Of a stretch of 61,315 nucleotides of DNA, positions 52,403 through 61,186 are shown one piece after another; position 1 is the stretch's first letter, and every line of letters begins with the position of its first letter. The notes under the pieces were generated by a model. That model was not told where the DNA came from. It made no database searches and saw only the letters and a program-made list of their open reading frames with translations. The stretch is from NCBI GenBank assembly GCA_934434925.1, contig CAKSAC010000011.1, positions 1 to 61,315 of the forward strand, written 5' to 3'. The stretch is from an uncultured Eubacteriales bacterium (lineage in GTDB: Bacteria; Bacillota; Clostridia; Oscillospirales; CAG-272). The position numbers and the translations under genes were made by a program.

Positions 52403-53704
52403 GTGCGAATCTATGATATTATTGCAAAAAAACGGGATGGCGGAAGCCTTTCCCGGGAAGAACTTGCTTTTTTTGTGGATCGATATGTCAAAGGAGAGAT
52501 TCCCGATTACCAGGCCGCGGCGCTGACTATGGCGATCTGTCTTCGCGGAATGGACGAACGCGAGACCATCGATCTCACTTCGCTGATGACGGTCTCGGGC
52601 GATACGGTCGATCTTTCGGAATTCGGCGATACGACCGTCGATAAGCATTCCACCGGCGGGGTCGGTGACAAGACCACACTGATCATTGCGCCGGTTGCTT
52701 CATCCCTCGGTGCAACGGTCGCCAAACTTTCGGGGCGCGGGCTCGGGCACACCGGCGGAACCGTTGATAAACTTGAATCCGTTCCGGGGTTTTGCACGGA
52801 GTTAGCGCCGGAAGCCTTCCGAAAACAGCTACATGCCATCGGACTGGCAATCGCAGGGCAAAGCGGGAATTTTGTTCCCGCCGACAAAAAACTTTACGCT
52901 TTGCGGGATAGCACCGCCACGGTGGAAAGCCTGCCGCTGATCGCTTCAAGCGTCATGTGCAAAAAATTGGCAACCGGCGCCCGCTCACTGGTGCTTGATG
53001 TCAAAGCCGGGCGCGGGGCCTTCATGAAAACGCCCGAGGCCGCCACGGAACTGGCCGCTCTCATGAAAAAAATCGGTGAATCCTGCGGGCGGCGCGTCAG
53101 CGCGCTTGTCACCGATATGAACATTCCTTTGGGTCGGGCTGTCGGAAACGCCACCGAAATGCGGGAAGCTCTGGCGGTTCTGCGCGGGGAGATCGCCGAA
53201 GGGGCGCTTTTTGAGGTTTCCGTCGCACTGGCTTCCCGGATGGTTTCTCTTTCTCTGCACAAAAGCGTGGAAGAATCCGAAGATTTAGTAAAGAATACTT
53301 TACAATCCGGCCATGCGCTGGAACGTTTTGCCGAGATGGTCGAATGGCAGGGGGGCGACCCGCGCGCCATCTATGACCCCACCCGGCTCCCTGTGGCGGC
53401 TTACTGCCAAACGGTATGTGCGCCGCGCGACGGATATCTCGCAGAGCTGGATGCCGGGGAAGTCGGCGTTTCTTCTCTTCTTCTCGGCGCAGGCCGACAG
53501 AAAAAAGGCGACCCGATCGATCCGGCCGCCGGGCTGATCCTGCACAAGAGTCCCGGGGAATACGTCCGCGCCGGGGAACCGCTCGCCACGCTGTACGCTT
53601 CTTCCCCCTCGCTCTTTTCAGAATCGGAAAAACGTTTTCTCTCCGCGGTGGTCCTGTCCGAAGAACCCCCGGCACCGCGGCCTCTCCTTTTGCGCGTTCT
53701 TTGA
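52403..53704 (+). CDS. pdp: Pyrimidine-nucleoside phosphorylase
   Basis: Phosphorolysis of uridine, deoxyuridine and thymidine. 433 aa of the thymidine/pyrimidine phosphorylase family with KHSTGGVGDK, LSGRGLGHTGGTVDKLE and a C-terminal domain. Start is GTG 52403, with AAGGAG eight bases upstream and 12 bp after cdd. With deoD, cdd and deoC it forms a complete route from nucleosides to central metabolism except phosphopentomutase, which is not here. Confidence 0.96.
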   Translation: MRIYDIIAKKRDGGSLSREELAFFVDRYVKGEIPDYQAAALTMAICLRGMDERETIDLTSLMTVSGDTVDLSEFGDTTVDKHSTGGVGDKTTLIIAPVASSLGATVAKLSGRGLGHTGGTVDKLESVPGFCTELAPEAFRKQLHAIGLAIAGQSGNFVPADKKLYALRDSTATVESLPLIASSVMCKKLATGARSLVLDVKAGRGAFMKTPEAATELAALMKKIGESCGRRVSALVTDMNIPLGRAVGNATEMREALAVLRGEIAEGALFEVSVALASRMVSLSLHKSVEESEDLVKNTLQSGHALERFAEMVEWQGGDPRAIYDPTRLPVAAYCQTVCAPRDGYLAELDAGEVGVSSLLLGAGRQKKGDPIDPAAGLILHKSPGEYVRAGEPLATLYASSPSLFSESEKRFLSAVVLSEEPPAPRPLLLRVL

Positions 53705-53725
53705 TTTTTCCTTTTTCTTTCCCTC

Positions 53726-53759
53726 GGTCGGCCCTTGTAAAAAGGGCCGGCCTTTTTTT
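53726..53759 (+). terminator. Terminator of the deo operon
   Basis: GGTCGGCCCTT-GTAAA-AAGGGCCGGCC followed by TTTTTTT, an 11-bp stem with one G-T pair. Its right arm and T-run are the first unit of the tandem array that follows. Confidence 0.85.
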
Positions 53760-54110
53760 GCAGAGGTCGTCTTTTTTGCAGGGTCGGCCTTTTTTGCAGG
53801 GGGCAGGCTTTTTTACAGGGCCGGCCTTTTTTGCAGGGTTGGCCTTTTGCAGGGGGCAGCCTTTTTTGCAGGGTTGGCCTTTTGCAGGGGGCAGCCTTTT
53901 TTGCAGGGTCGGCCTTTTTTGCAGGGTTGGCCTTTTGCAGGGGGCAGGCTTTTTTACAGGGCCGGCCTTTTTTGCAGAGGTCGTCTTTTTTGCAGGGCCG
54001 TCTTTTTTTGCAGGGCCGGCCTTTTGCAGGGTCAGGCTTTTTTGCAGGGGCGGCCTTTTGCAGGGCCGTCTTTTTTTGCAGGGGTCGGCCTTTTGCAGGG
54101 TCGGCTTTTA
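53745..54110. repeat. Tandem 16-19 bp array derived from a terminator
   Basis: About 21 units of the form GGNCGGCCTTTTTTGCAG. The first unit is the right arm and T-run of the deo terminator. Variants GGGGCAGGCTTTTTTACAG and GGTTGGCCTTTTGCAG recur in blocks. The open frames across it are repeats of Phe, Gly, Leu and Arg, not genes. Confidence 0.9.
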
Positions 54111-54210
54111 TAACGCCCTTCCGGGGATTTTTCCGGGGCGTAAATCTCCGAAGCAAGCCGGGGCGCAAAATTTCGCGGGAAAGTCCGGGGCGTAAAATTT
54201 CAGAGCAGGT

Positions 54211-54231
54211 CAGGCGGCAGGCTGCCGCCTG
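54211..54231 (-). terminator. Perfect hairpin right after the GH3 stop codon
   Basis: CAGGCGGCAG-G-CTGCCGCCTG, directly beyond the stop codon of the GH3 gene on the minus strand. No strong T-run follows, so termination is uncertain. Just beyond lie three CCGGGGCGYAAA words about 27 bp apart. Confidence 0.4.
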
Positions 54232-56217
54232 TCAACGCAAAGGTTTCACTCCCTCTGCCGATACCGCGACCCGCACCTGTTGCCGTATATCTTCGCATGA
54301 CGCGCCGAGAAAGAGGGTGTAAATACCTTCGCCCACCTCTTCGCGATCATGCGCCACCGCATAATAAGTAAAGTCCTCCGGCATCAGTTTCAGCTTGATT
54401 TCCTTCGAGCCTCCGGCCGGGATCAGATCCTTGGAAAAAGCGCAGAGTTCCTTTGCGGGGCGATAGATGAAACCGTTTTCCGCATGACGATAAAGCTGGC
54501 TGATTTCCTTGCCGTCGCGCTCGGACAAATTCCGTATCCGGTAAGAAAGCGTCAGCCCGCCGTCCTCTTCTTCCTGCGTCTCGATCGGGTCATATTCAAA
54601 CGAGGAATAACTGAGTCCGAACCCGAACGGGTAGGCCACCGGACAGCCGTAACTGTCATAATAGCGATATCCGACATGCAGGCCTTCTTCGTACCGCGTC
54701 ACATACAGAGACGAGTAGCTTCCGTACCCCACGCTCTGCTCCGCCGAAAGCGGAAAGGTCTCGCTCAATTTTCCGGAAGGGTTTGCCTGCCCTGTCAGAA
54801 TTTTCGCCACGGCGCGAATGCCTCCCTCGCCGCAAAACCCGGCATATACGATTGCCGCCACATCGTCCGCCCACTCAGACACATCGATGGCCGACCCGGC
54901 AAAAAGCAAAACGACCGTATTCGGATTGGCGGCCGCCGTCTCACGGATGAGCGCCACACTCGGTTCCGAAAGTTTCATGGAAGCGCGGTTATAGCATTCG
55001 GCCTCCGTCGGGGACCCGGTTCCGACGCATACGATATTCACATCCGAAAGAAGGGCATTTTCCACCGCCTTATGAGGCGTTTGGAGAAATTCCGGGAAAT
55101 CCTTGCGGATACCGCATTCATACGCCACGTGCGCCCGGCTCCAATCGGCGAGAATCCGGGGGAGAGAACCCGCGCCCCGCAACCATGTCACCACCGCCGA
55201 GCCTCCTCCGCAAAGATACGTGGGGTCGGGTTGTGCGAACCCGCCGCAGACCGAAAGAGCTTTCTCGGGCGAAAGCGGAAGCACCCCGTTGTTTTTCAAC
55301 AGCACGATCCCTTCGGCGGCCGCATCCTCCGCCACGCGGAGCCTCTCTTCTACCGTGCGGCGGCGTTCGGGTTTTTGTATCGCGGCAACGCGTTCCAGGA
55401 ATGTAAGGACGCGGCCGGCGCATTCATCCAGCGTTTTTTCATCAAGGAAACCGTTTTCGCAATCTTCCAGGAACTTATTATAGTTGGGTTCGGAAAAAGG
55501 CATTTCGAGATCCAGCCCGGCACGTGCCGAAGCCGCGCGGTCATAAACGGCACGCCAGTCCGACATGATAAGTCCGGTAAAACCAAATTCCCGGCGAAGC
55601 AGGTCGAAGTACTTGCCGTTTTCCGATGCCCGCACCCCGTTGATCCGGTTATAGGCACACATCAGTGCCAGCGGTTGCGCCTTCCGTATCGCAATCTCAA
55701 AGGGGCGCAGGTAGATTTCGCGAAGCGTCCGTTCATCTACTTCGCTGGAACACTCATGGCGGTTATATTCACTGTTATTTGCGAAAAAATGCTTGATGCA
55801 GGCCGCAACGCCGTTGTTTTGTAATCCGTTTATATAAGCGGCGGCAAGCTCTCCGGTCAAAAGCGGATCTTCGGAGAAATATTCAAAATTCCGCCCGCAA
55901 AGCGGGAGTCGTTTGATGTTGACGCCCGGGGCAAGCAGAACGTCCGCCCCCATGTCCTTTGCGTCATCAGCCAGACATTCGCCCACCGCGCCGGCAACCT
56001 CACGGCTCCAGCTATTCGCCAGGCATTGCGGTGCCGGATACCCGACCGAAGGGCGAGGTGCGCCGCCGCCTTCGTTTTCCTCCGGACAGCGCAATCCGCA
56101 AGGCCCGTCCGCCACGCGTACACGGGGGAGTTTTCCGCCAAGGTCTGCCGTATACCATGGTCCGTCTCCGCACAAAAGCCGTGCTTTTTCCTGCATGGTC
56201 AGCTCTGTAATTTTCAT
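54232..56217 (-). CDS. Glycoside hydrolase family 3 enzyme
   Basis: 661 aa, probably a cytoplasmic beta-glucosidase or similar. GH3 barrel with KHFFANNSE (about 142-150) and the catalytic nucleophile Asp220 in GLIMSDWRAVYD; a second alpha/beta domain (GIVLLKNNGVLPL; IVYAGFCGEGG) and a C-terminal fibronectin-III-like domain (YPFGFGLSYSSFEY). There is no signal peptide, so the substrate is likely taken up as a small glycoside. AGGAG precedes the ATG at 56217. No transporter or regulator is adjacent. The exact sugar cannot be told. Confidence 0.93.
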   Translation of the reverse strand: MKITELTMQEKARLLCGDGPWYTADLGGKLPRVRVADGPCGLRCPEENEGGGAPRPSVGYPAPQCLANSWSREVAGAVGECLADDAKDMGADVLLAPGVNIKRLPLCGRNFEYFSEDPLLTGELAAAYINGLQNNGVAACIKHFFANNSEYNRHECSSEVDERTLREIYLRPFEIAIRKAQPLALMCAYNRINGVRASENGKYFDLLRREFGFTGLIMSDWRAVYDRAASARAGLDLEMPFSEPNYNKFLEDCENGFLDEKTLDECAGRVLTFLERVAAIQKPERRRTVEERLRVAEDAAAEGIVLLKNNGVLPLSPEKALSVCGGFAQPDPTYLCGGGSAVVTWLRGAGSLPRILADWSRAHVAYECGIRKDFPEFLQTPHKAVENALLSDVNIVCVGTGSPTEAECYNRASMKLSEPSVALIRETAAANPNTVVLLFAGSAIDVSEWADDVAAIVYAGFCGEGGIRAVAKILTGQANPSGKLSETFPLSAEQSVGYGSYSSLYVTRYEEGLHVGYRYYDSYGCPVAYPFGFGLSYSSFEYDPIETQEEEDGGLTLSYRIRNLSERDGKEISQLYRHAENGFIYRPAKELCAFSKDLIPAGGSKEIKLKLMPEDFTYYAVAHDREEVGEGIYTLFLGASCEDIRQQVRVAVSAEGVKPLR

Positions 56218-56503
56218 ATTCTTCTCCTGTATATAATGTTTTGTTTACATTTTATCGGTTTTGCCGGATATGTGTATGGTTTTCTTCCCTTTTTCAACGG
56301 TTTTTTGCTTTTAGATTTTGGCTTGCCGCGCTTTTTTCCTTCGGGGTTTCTCTACCGTTCTTTTCAGGACAAAGAATCTTGCAAGCCTTGGCAGAAGCAC
56401 CCGGGAAACCGGCTTACAAAACAGGCGGGAACCGCAAGCGACCGTCAAATCCCAAAGCAATGCAAGGTGTATTTTCCGAACGGCAATCGGCCGACTTCGG
56501 CCG

Positions 56504-56558
56504 GCGGTGGCGGTGGTGGCGGTGGCGGTGGCGGTGGCGGTGGCGGTGGCGGTGGCGG
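56504..56558 (+). repeat. GGTGGC microsatellite
   Basis: About nine uninterrupted GGTGGC/GGCGGT hexamers with one variation. Non-coding by position; six-base units keep every frame open. The stretch 56218-56500 holds no gene I recognise. Confidence 0.9.
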
Positions 56559-56682
56559 AGATTTCTTTTTTATTATACCGCAAAGCCGCGGCAAACCTGA
56601 ATGTTGTCGGCAACTCCCGTTGCCTTCGCGCTTTGCTGTGGCAAAACGCCGTTTCTGTTGAAAGGGGCGTTCCAAATCCCTT

Positions 56683-56975
56683 GCAAGTAAGTTTTCTCGC
56701 TTGTATTATAACATTACAACGGCTTACAAAAATAAATTTTTGTATCGCATTCGCAATATGTTCTTTGCGGAACGCAAAGAACAGCCGTTCGTTGAAATAT
56801 GGCGAGAAAAAGTCCTTGCGAGCAAACTTTTTCTCTTATATTATAACATTACAACGGCTTACAAAAATAAATTTTTGTATTGCATTCGCAACAGGTTCTT
56901 TGCGGAACGCAAAGAACAGCCGTTCGTTGAAATATGGCGAGAAAAAGTCCTTGCGAGCAAACTTTTTCTCTTAAT
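56683..56975. repeat. Tandem 135-bp element made of nested hairpins, 2.2 copies
   Basis: Full copies at 56705-56839 and 56840-56974, with a partial one before. In copy one: outer arms AACGGCT (56718-56724) and AGCCGTT (56783-56789) enclose ACAAAAAT-AA-ATTTTTGT (56726-56743) and GTTCTTTGCG-GAA-CGCAAAGAAC (56760-56782). A further hairpin GAGAAAAAGT/ACTTTTTCTC (56804-56835) follows, with an inner TTGC-GA-GCAA. The two copies differ at only a few bases, none of which breaks a stem. The element has no open frame of note. Confidence 0.85.
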
Positions 56976-57579
56976 ATTATAGCACGTCGGTTTTTCGCCT
57001 GTCAACCGGCGCGCACCCCTGCACCCGAGAGGTTGTTTTCTTTCGCCGGTGCTGTATTGTCGGCAAAAACCGCTTTCGTATAATGCTCGATACTTCACCG
57101 GGCTGTTTGGTTGCTCCATTCAGATCCCCATGCATACCCCCTTTTTTCGCGAATTTTTCGTTCCCTTCAAAGCAATTTTTCCGTCTTATCCTTTGCTTTT
57201 CCTTGGTTTCCCTGTGTTTCCCTGTGTTTCCTCGCCCCCCGTTGACAACTGCGCTAAAAGCGTTCTCTGCGCCCCTCCCCCCGCGCCGCCCCGAGATCCT
57301 TTTTCTCCGTTCCCACGTGAAGAATCTCCGCGCAAAGCGCAAATGCCCGTAAAGGCCGACGAAAAGGCGAATAAAAAGTCCTTTGAAGTGCTTTGGGAGA
57401 ACGCATCGCCCCTTGCGTTTTTTCCTGTCGCACCCATTTCCTGCCCGCCGGGATATCAGGCTCGTCTGTTTCTTTTTTCTTTTTTGCATGCCGGAACCGT
57501 TTCCCTTGCTTGAGTCTCGTTCCGGGGCCTGTCGTGTGGTTCGCCGGAACGCCCTTGCAATTACCAGATTCGTACTCGC

Positions 57580-57613
57580 AAAAAAACAAAAAAAGAAGGC
57601 CCCGATTGGAACC
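57580..57613 (-). terminator. Weak terminator of the tRNA gene
   Basis: Minus strand: GGTTCC-AATC-GGGGCC (with two G-U pairs) followed by TTCTTTTTTTGTTTTTTT, starting 10 bp after the tRNA CCA end. Confidence 0.5.
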
Positions 57614-57622
57614 CCCCTTTGT

Positions 57623-57699
57623 TGGTCGGAGCGACAGGATTCGAACCTGCGGCCTCTTGGTCCCGAACCAAGCGCACTACCAAGCTGTGCCACGCCCCG
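57623..57699 (-). tRNA. tRNA-Pro (anticodon CGG)
   Basis: 77 nt. Acceptor CGGGGCG pairs with CGCTCCG (one G-U). The anticodon arm is CTTGG-TTCGGGA-CCAAG, giving anticodon CGG, which reads CCG. The T arm holds GTTCGAATC, and the 3' CCA is encoded. A consensus promoter lies upstream. Single gene, not in a tRNA cluster. Confidence 0.97.
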
Positions 57700-57744
57700 A
57701 AGAAATATAAGAAACAGAAGGGAACCTCCCCCTCTGCGCGAATA

Positions 57745-57773
57745 ATTATAGCACATCGATTAACGCTTGTCAA
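57745..57773 (-). promoter_or_regulatory. Consensus promoter of tRNA-Pro
   Basis: Minus strand: TTGACA, 17-bp spacer, TATAAT, exact consensus, 46 bp upstream of the mature 5' end. Confidence 0.9.
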
Positions 57774-58507
57774 GCATACAAAAAAATTTTCTTTGTCCAT
57801 GTGCCAAGATTTTCAAAAAGCATAAACTTTCATGAAAAAACAAGAAAAAACAAACATTCCATCGGTGGCACTGCGGCATTTTCGCAAAATGCGAAACCGT
57901 TTTCCTTCAGTTTTTCCTTTTTCAGGAAAAAAGAAGACAAAAACCCCGGAAAAGGCGCGAAAACGTTTTCGCACTTTCTCCTTCTCCTTGTTTTTTCCCG
58001 TTTGGCTCCCGCCTGCGCGCTTTCCCGCCTTGCTTTTTGTTCTTCTTCCTTTCTTTTTTGCGTTCGGTAGCCCCATTCCCTCGTCCGTTTCGCTACGCTC
58101 GACAGGTTCCTTTCTTTTTTCAAAACCCTTCTTTGTTTTTCCTTTTATTTCCTTTTTATGCTTTTTCTTGTCCGCCCCCCCTTAAATTAACAAAAACTCA
58201 ATCAATGCGGTCGTTCAATGCCTCCGTACTTCTCTCCTTTTTCTTCTATTTCCGCCGCCCTTCTGCTTTTTGCCGCAGTTTTTTATTTCTCCTCGCCCCC
58301 TTTATTTTCGTCTTGCTTTGATCTTCCTTCTCTTCGGGCCAAAGTACGCAGGGATCCTGCCCCTGCACAGTATCTCTCCGTGTAACAATATCAATATGCA
58401 TTTCAGGGCGAATCTTTCTGCAAATTTTGTAAGGCTCGCTGGTCATATCAGACACTACTTTTTGAAAAGCGCGCAAATCCCCATATTTTTCCATTTTTTG
58501 TCTGAAA

Positions 58508-58523
58508 TGTTTCACGTGAAACA
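58508..58523. other. parS site 1
   Basis: TGTTTCACGTGAAACA, exact match to the bacterial parS consensus TGTTNCACGTGAAACA bound by ParB/Spo0J. The palindrome extends to 22 bp (AAATGTTTCACGTGAAACATTT). This is the single site outside the repeat units. The stretch 57774-58507 has no gene I can support. Confidence 0.93.
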
Positions 58524-59036
58524 TTTTTCTTCTTAAAAAGCGAAGAAACCGCCCACGAAATCGCGAGTCTGCAACCCCCAAGCTCTTTTTCGTTCATGAG
58601 TCTTGTCATGAAAACGCACAAACTGCTTCCGGGAAAAAGCGCGGGGGAACGCACAAGAAAGCCAACAGGGAATCCCCGCGTTTTGAAGGCCGCTTTGGGT
58701 TCCGAAAAAAAATCGAGGCGGCGGTCTCCCGGATAACGCGCTTATTGTTATTCGTGTGACCGGAAGAGAAAATGCTTTGCTCGTTCAAAGGCGTTTTCCG
58801 TCGAATTTTGGCCGTTCGGGGGTGTGGCATTAGACATCGGTCAGGTCAAACAGCCTTCGGTCGGCCAATCGACAGGACGCGGCCGGGCCGGAGAAGAGGT
58901 GAGAAGGAGAAGTCCAGCAAAAATGCCCGTTCCGGGGCGGTTTCGCGGCCAGGGGCCTCGGTCGATCGACAGAGCAACGCCGTCAAACGCACTTTCCCGG
59001 CCACCATTGCACGGTTTTCGCCGTTCGTTCAAAAAA

Positions 59037-59052
59037 TGTTTCACGTGAAACA
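59037..59052. other. parS site 2 (left member of pair A)
   Basis: TGTTTCACGTGAAACA, exact; palindrome extends to 24 bp (59033-59056) with AAAA and TTTT flanks. 82 bp from site 3. Confidence 0.95.
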
Positions 59053-59118
59053 TTTTGCCTCCGTTCTGTCCGAGAGACGGGTTGAGTATACGCGCAACGG
59101 CCGTTTTTCTCTCCTTTT

Positions 59119-59134
59119 TGTTTCACGTGAAACA
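59119..59134. other. parS site 3 (right member of pair A)
   Basis: TGTTTCACGTGAAACA, exact, with TTTT on the right flank. 82 bp to the right of site 2. Confidence 0.95.
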
Positions 59135-59734
59135 TTTTTTTGTATTTGCCCGGAAAAGAGGCCAGCCAAGAGAGCGGCCGCCTTTGCGGGCAAAAATCTC
59201 CGCGCCAGCCCTTTTCTCCGCATGGAAACGCGTTTTTCGGTTCCGGATCTTTCTCTTTTTTGGGGGGATTGTCGTAGCAAAAAAGTTTCGGCCGGGGCGA
59301 TGTGGTGGCGATTAGGGCAGAGCGCGAACGAGGAGCGGGGAGTGTGGAATAGCAAGAAAAGACCGGGCGGGGGCAAAAAGCGAAGAAACGGGGGGCGAAT
59401 AGCAAGAAACGGGCGAAAAAATGGCAAAAACAACGGTGGAGCGCGGCCGGTTCGCTCTCTCCCATGTGAGGGCAAACGGGGGGTTCATCTGAGCAGAAGC
59501 GTTTGACCCCGGACAGCCAGTTTCGGCTTGATATGCATTGGGATAAAAGCGGGGGTTAGCGGTGTCGCGAACAGGTTGCGGCCGGGCCGGAGAAGAGGGG
59601 AGAAGGAGAATTCCGGTAAAATGCCTGTTCCGGGGCGGTTTCGCGGCCAGGGGCCTCGGTCAATCGACAGAGCAACGCCGTTAAACGCACTTTCCCGGCC
59701 ACCATTGCACGCTTTTCGCCGTTCGTTCAAAAAA

Positions 59735-59750
59735 TGTTTCACGTGAAACA
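59735..59750. other. parS site 4 (left member of pair B)
   Basis: TGTTTCACGTGAAACA, exact, in the second repeat copy, 698 bp from site 2. Confidence 0.95.
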
Positions 59751-59816
59751 TTTTGCCTTCGTTCTGTCCGAGAGACGGGTTGAGTATGCGCGCAACGGCC
59801 GTTTTTCTCTTCTTTT

Positions 59817-59832
59817 TGTTTCACGTGAAACG
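59817..59832. other. parS site 5 (right member of pair B, one mismatch)
   Basis: TGTTTCACGTGAAACG: the last base differs from consensus. Still 82 bp from site 4. Single changes at the outer base usually weaken but do not abolish ParB binding. Confidence 0.85.
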
Positions 59833-61088
59833 TTTTTTGTGTTTGTCCGGAAAAGAGGCCAACCAAGAGAGCGGCCGCCTTTGTGGGCAAAAATCTCCGC
59901 GCCAGCCCTTTTCTCCGCATGGAAACGCGTTTTTCGGTTCCGGGTCTTTCTCTTTTTTGGGGCGGGGGGGGATTGTCGTGGCAGAAAAGTTTCGGCCGGG
60001 GCAGCGTTATGGCGGGGCAGACAGGGCGCGAATGGGGCACGGAGTGTGGGGGATAGCAAGAAAAGGCCGGGCGAGGCAAAAAGAGCGAAAAGCCGGGGCG
60101 AATAGCAAAGAACGGGTGAAAAATGGCAAAAACAGCGGTGTACGATAAGAAAAAAAGGGGGGGTGGGAATCTCCGGGCGCATGGCATGAGGAGACAGGAG
60201 AAGTAACAAGTGAGCGAAAAAGGAAAACCGCGGACGGTTTGGCGTGAAGTTGTCGAGAATTCCGGGCGGGGTAGCCAGGGCGCGATGTGATGGCGATTCG
60301 GGCAGGTAGAGCCGCGAAGTGAGAGCGGGCGCGGTGGCGGCGGGGGAGCAAAAAACGGCGAGGCACGGCGCTATGGCGCGCGGGGCAAACCGGGCGGGGA
60401 GCATGAATGTAAGACGGCAAAAAAAGAACAATTCGGGCAGGTAGGGCGGGACGCAACAAAAAGGCTCAAAAAGTGCGGTGAGCCGAAAAAGTGACAACGG
60501 CGCATTATTATGGCGGGCGTGCAATGTTATGGCGGAGAATCCCCGGGCGCATGACATGAGGAGACAGGAGAAGTAACAAGGGAGCGAAAAGGGAAAACCG
60601 CGGGCGGTTTGGCGTGAAGTTGTCGAGAATTCCGGGCGGGGTAGTCAGGGCGCGATGTGGTGGCGATTAGGTCAGGGCGCGAACGAGGAGCGGGGCGTGT
60701 GGGATAGCAAGAAAAGGCCGGGCGAGGCAAAAAACATACAGAAACCGGGGCGAATAGCAACAAACGGGTGAAAAATGGCAAAAATAACGGTGGAGCGCGG
60801 CCGGTTCGCTCTCTCCCATGTGAGGGCAAATGGGGTTTCTTCTGAGCAGGAGCGTTTGACCCCGGACAGCCAGTTTCGGCTTGATATGCATTGGGATAAA
60901 AGCGGGGGTTAGCGGTGTCGCGAACAGGTTGCGGCCGGGCCGGAGAAGAGGGGAGAAGGAGAATTCCGGTAAAAATGTCCGTTCCGGGGCGTTTTCGCGG
61001 CCAGGGGCCTCGGTCAATCGACAGAGCAACGCCGTTAAACGCACTTTCCCGGCCACCATTGCACAGTTTTCGCCGTTCGTTCAAAAAA

Positions 61089-61104
61089 TGTTTCACGTGA
61101 AACA
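61089..61104. other. parS site 6 (left member of pair C)
   Basis: TGTTTCACGTGAAACA, exact, in the third repeat copy. Confidence 0.95.
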
Positions 61105-61170
61105 TTTTGCCTTCGTTCTGTCCGAGAGACGGGTTGCGTATACGCGCAACGGCCGTTTTTCTCTTCTTTT

Positions 61171-61186
61171 TGTTTCACGTGAAACA
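61171..61186. other. parS site 7 (right member of pair C)
   Basis: TGTTTCACGTGAAACA, exact, 82 bp from site 6. The repeat continues to the end of the window, so more sites may follow. Confidence 0.95.

Noticed and set aside
53745..54110. CRISPR array
   Set aside because: Units are 16-19 bp with no spacers between them, vary in sequence, and no cas gene is in the window. The same holds for the other arrays.
53416..54322. Frames of 160-260 codons rich in Phe, Leu, Gly and Lys over the pdp 3' region
   Set aside because: They follow the 16-19 bp array and overlap the real ends of pdp and the GH3 gene.
57308..57323. CCCACGTGAAG as an eighth parS site
   Set aside because: Only the central CACGTG and two flanking bases agree; the outer bases differ from consensus.
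57049..57513. 154-codon plus-strand frame upstream of the tRNA
   Set aside because: No ribosome binding site, biased Phe/Pro content typical of random CT-rich sequence, and other frames are also open.
56977..57756. 259-codon minus-strand frame
   Set aside because: It runs straight through the tRNA-Pro gene and its promoter; no ribosome binding site.
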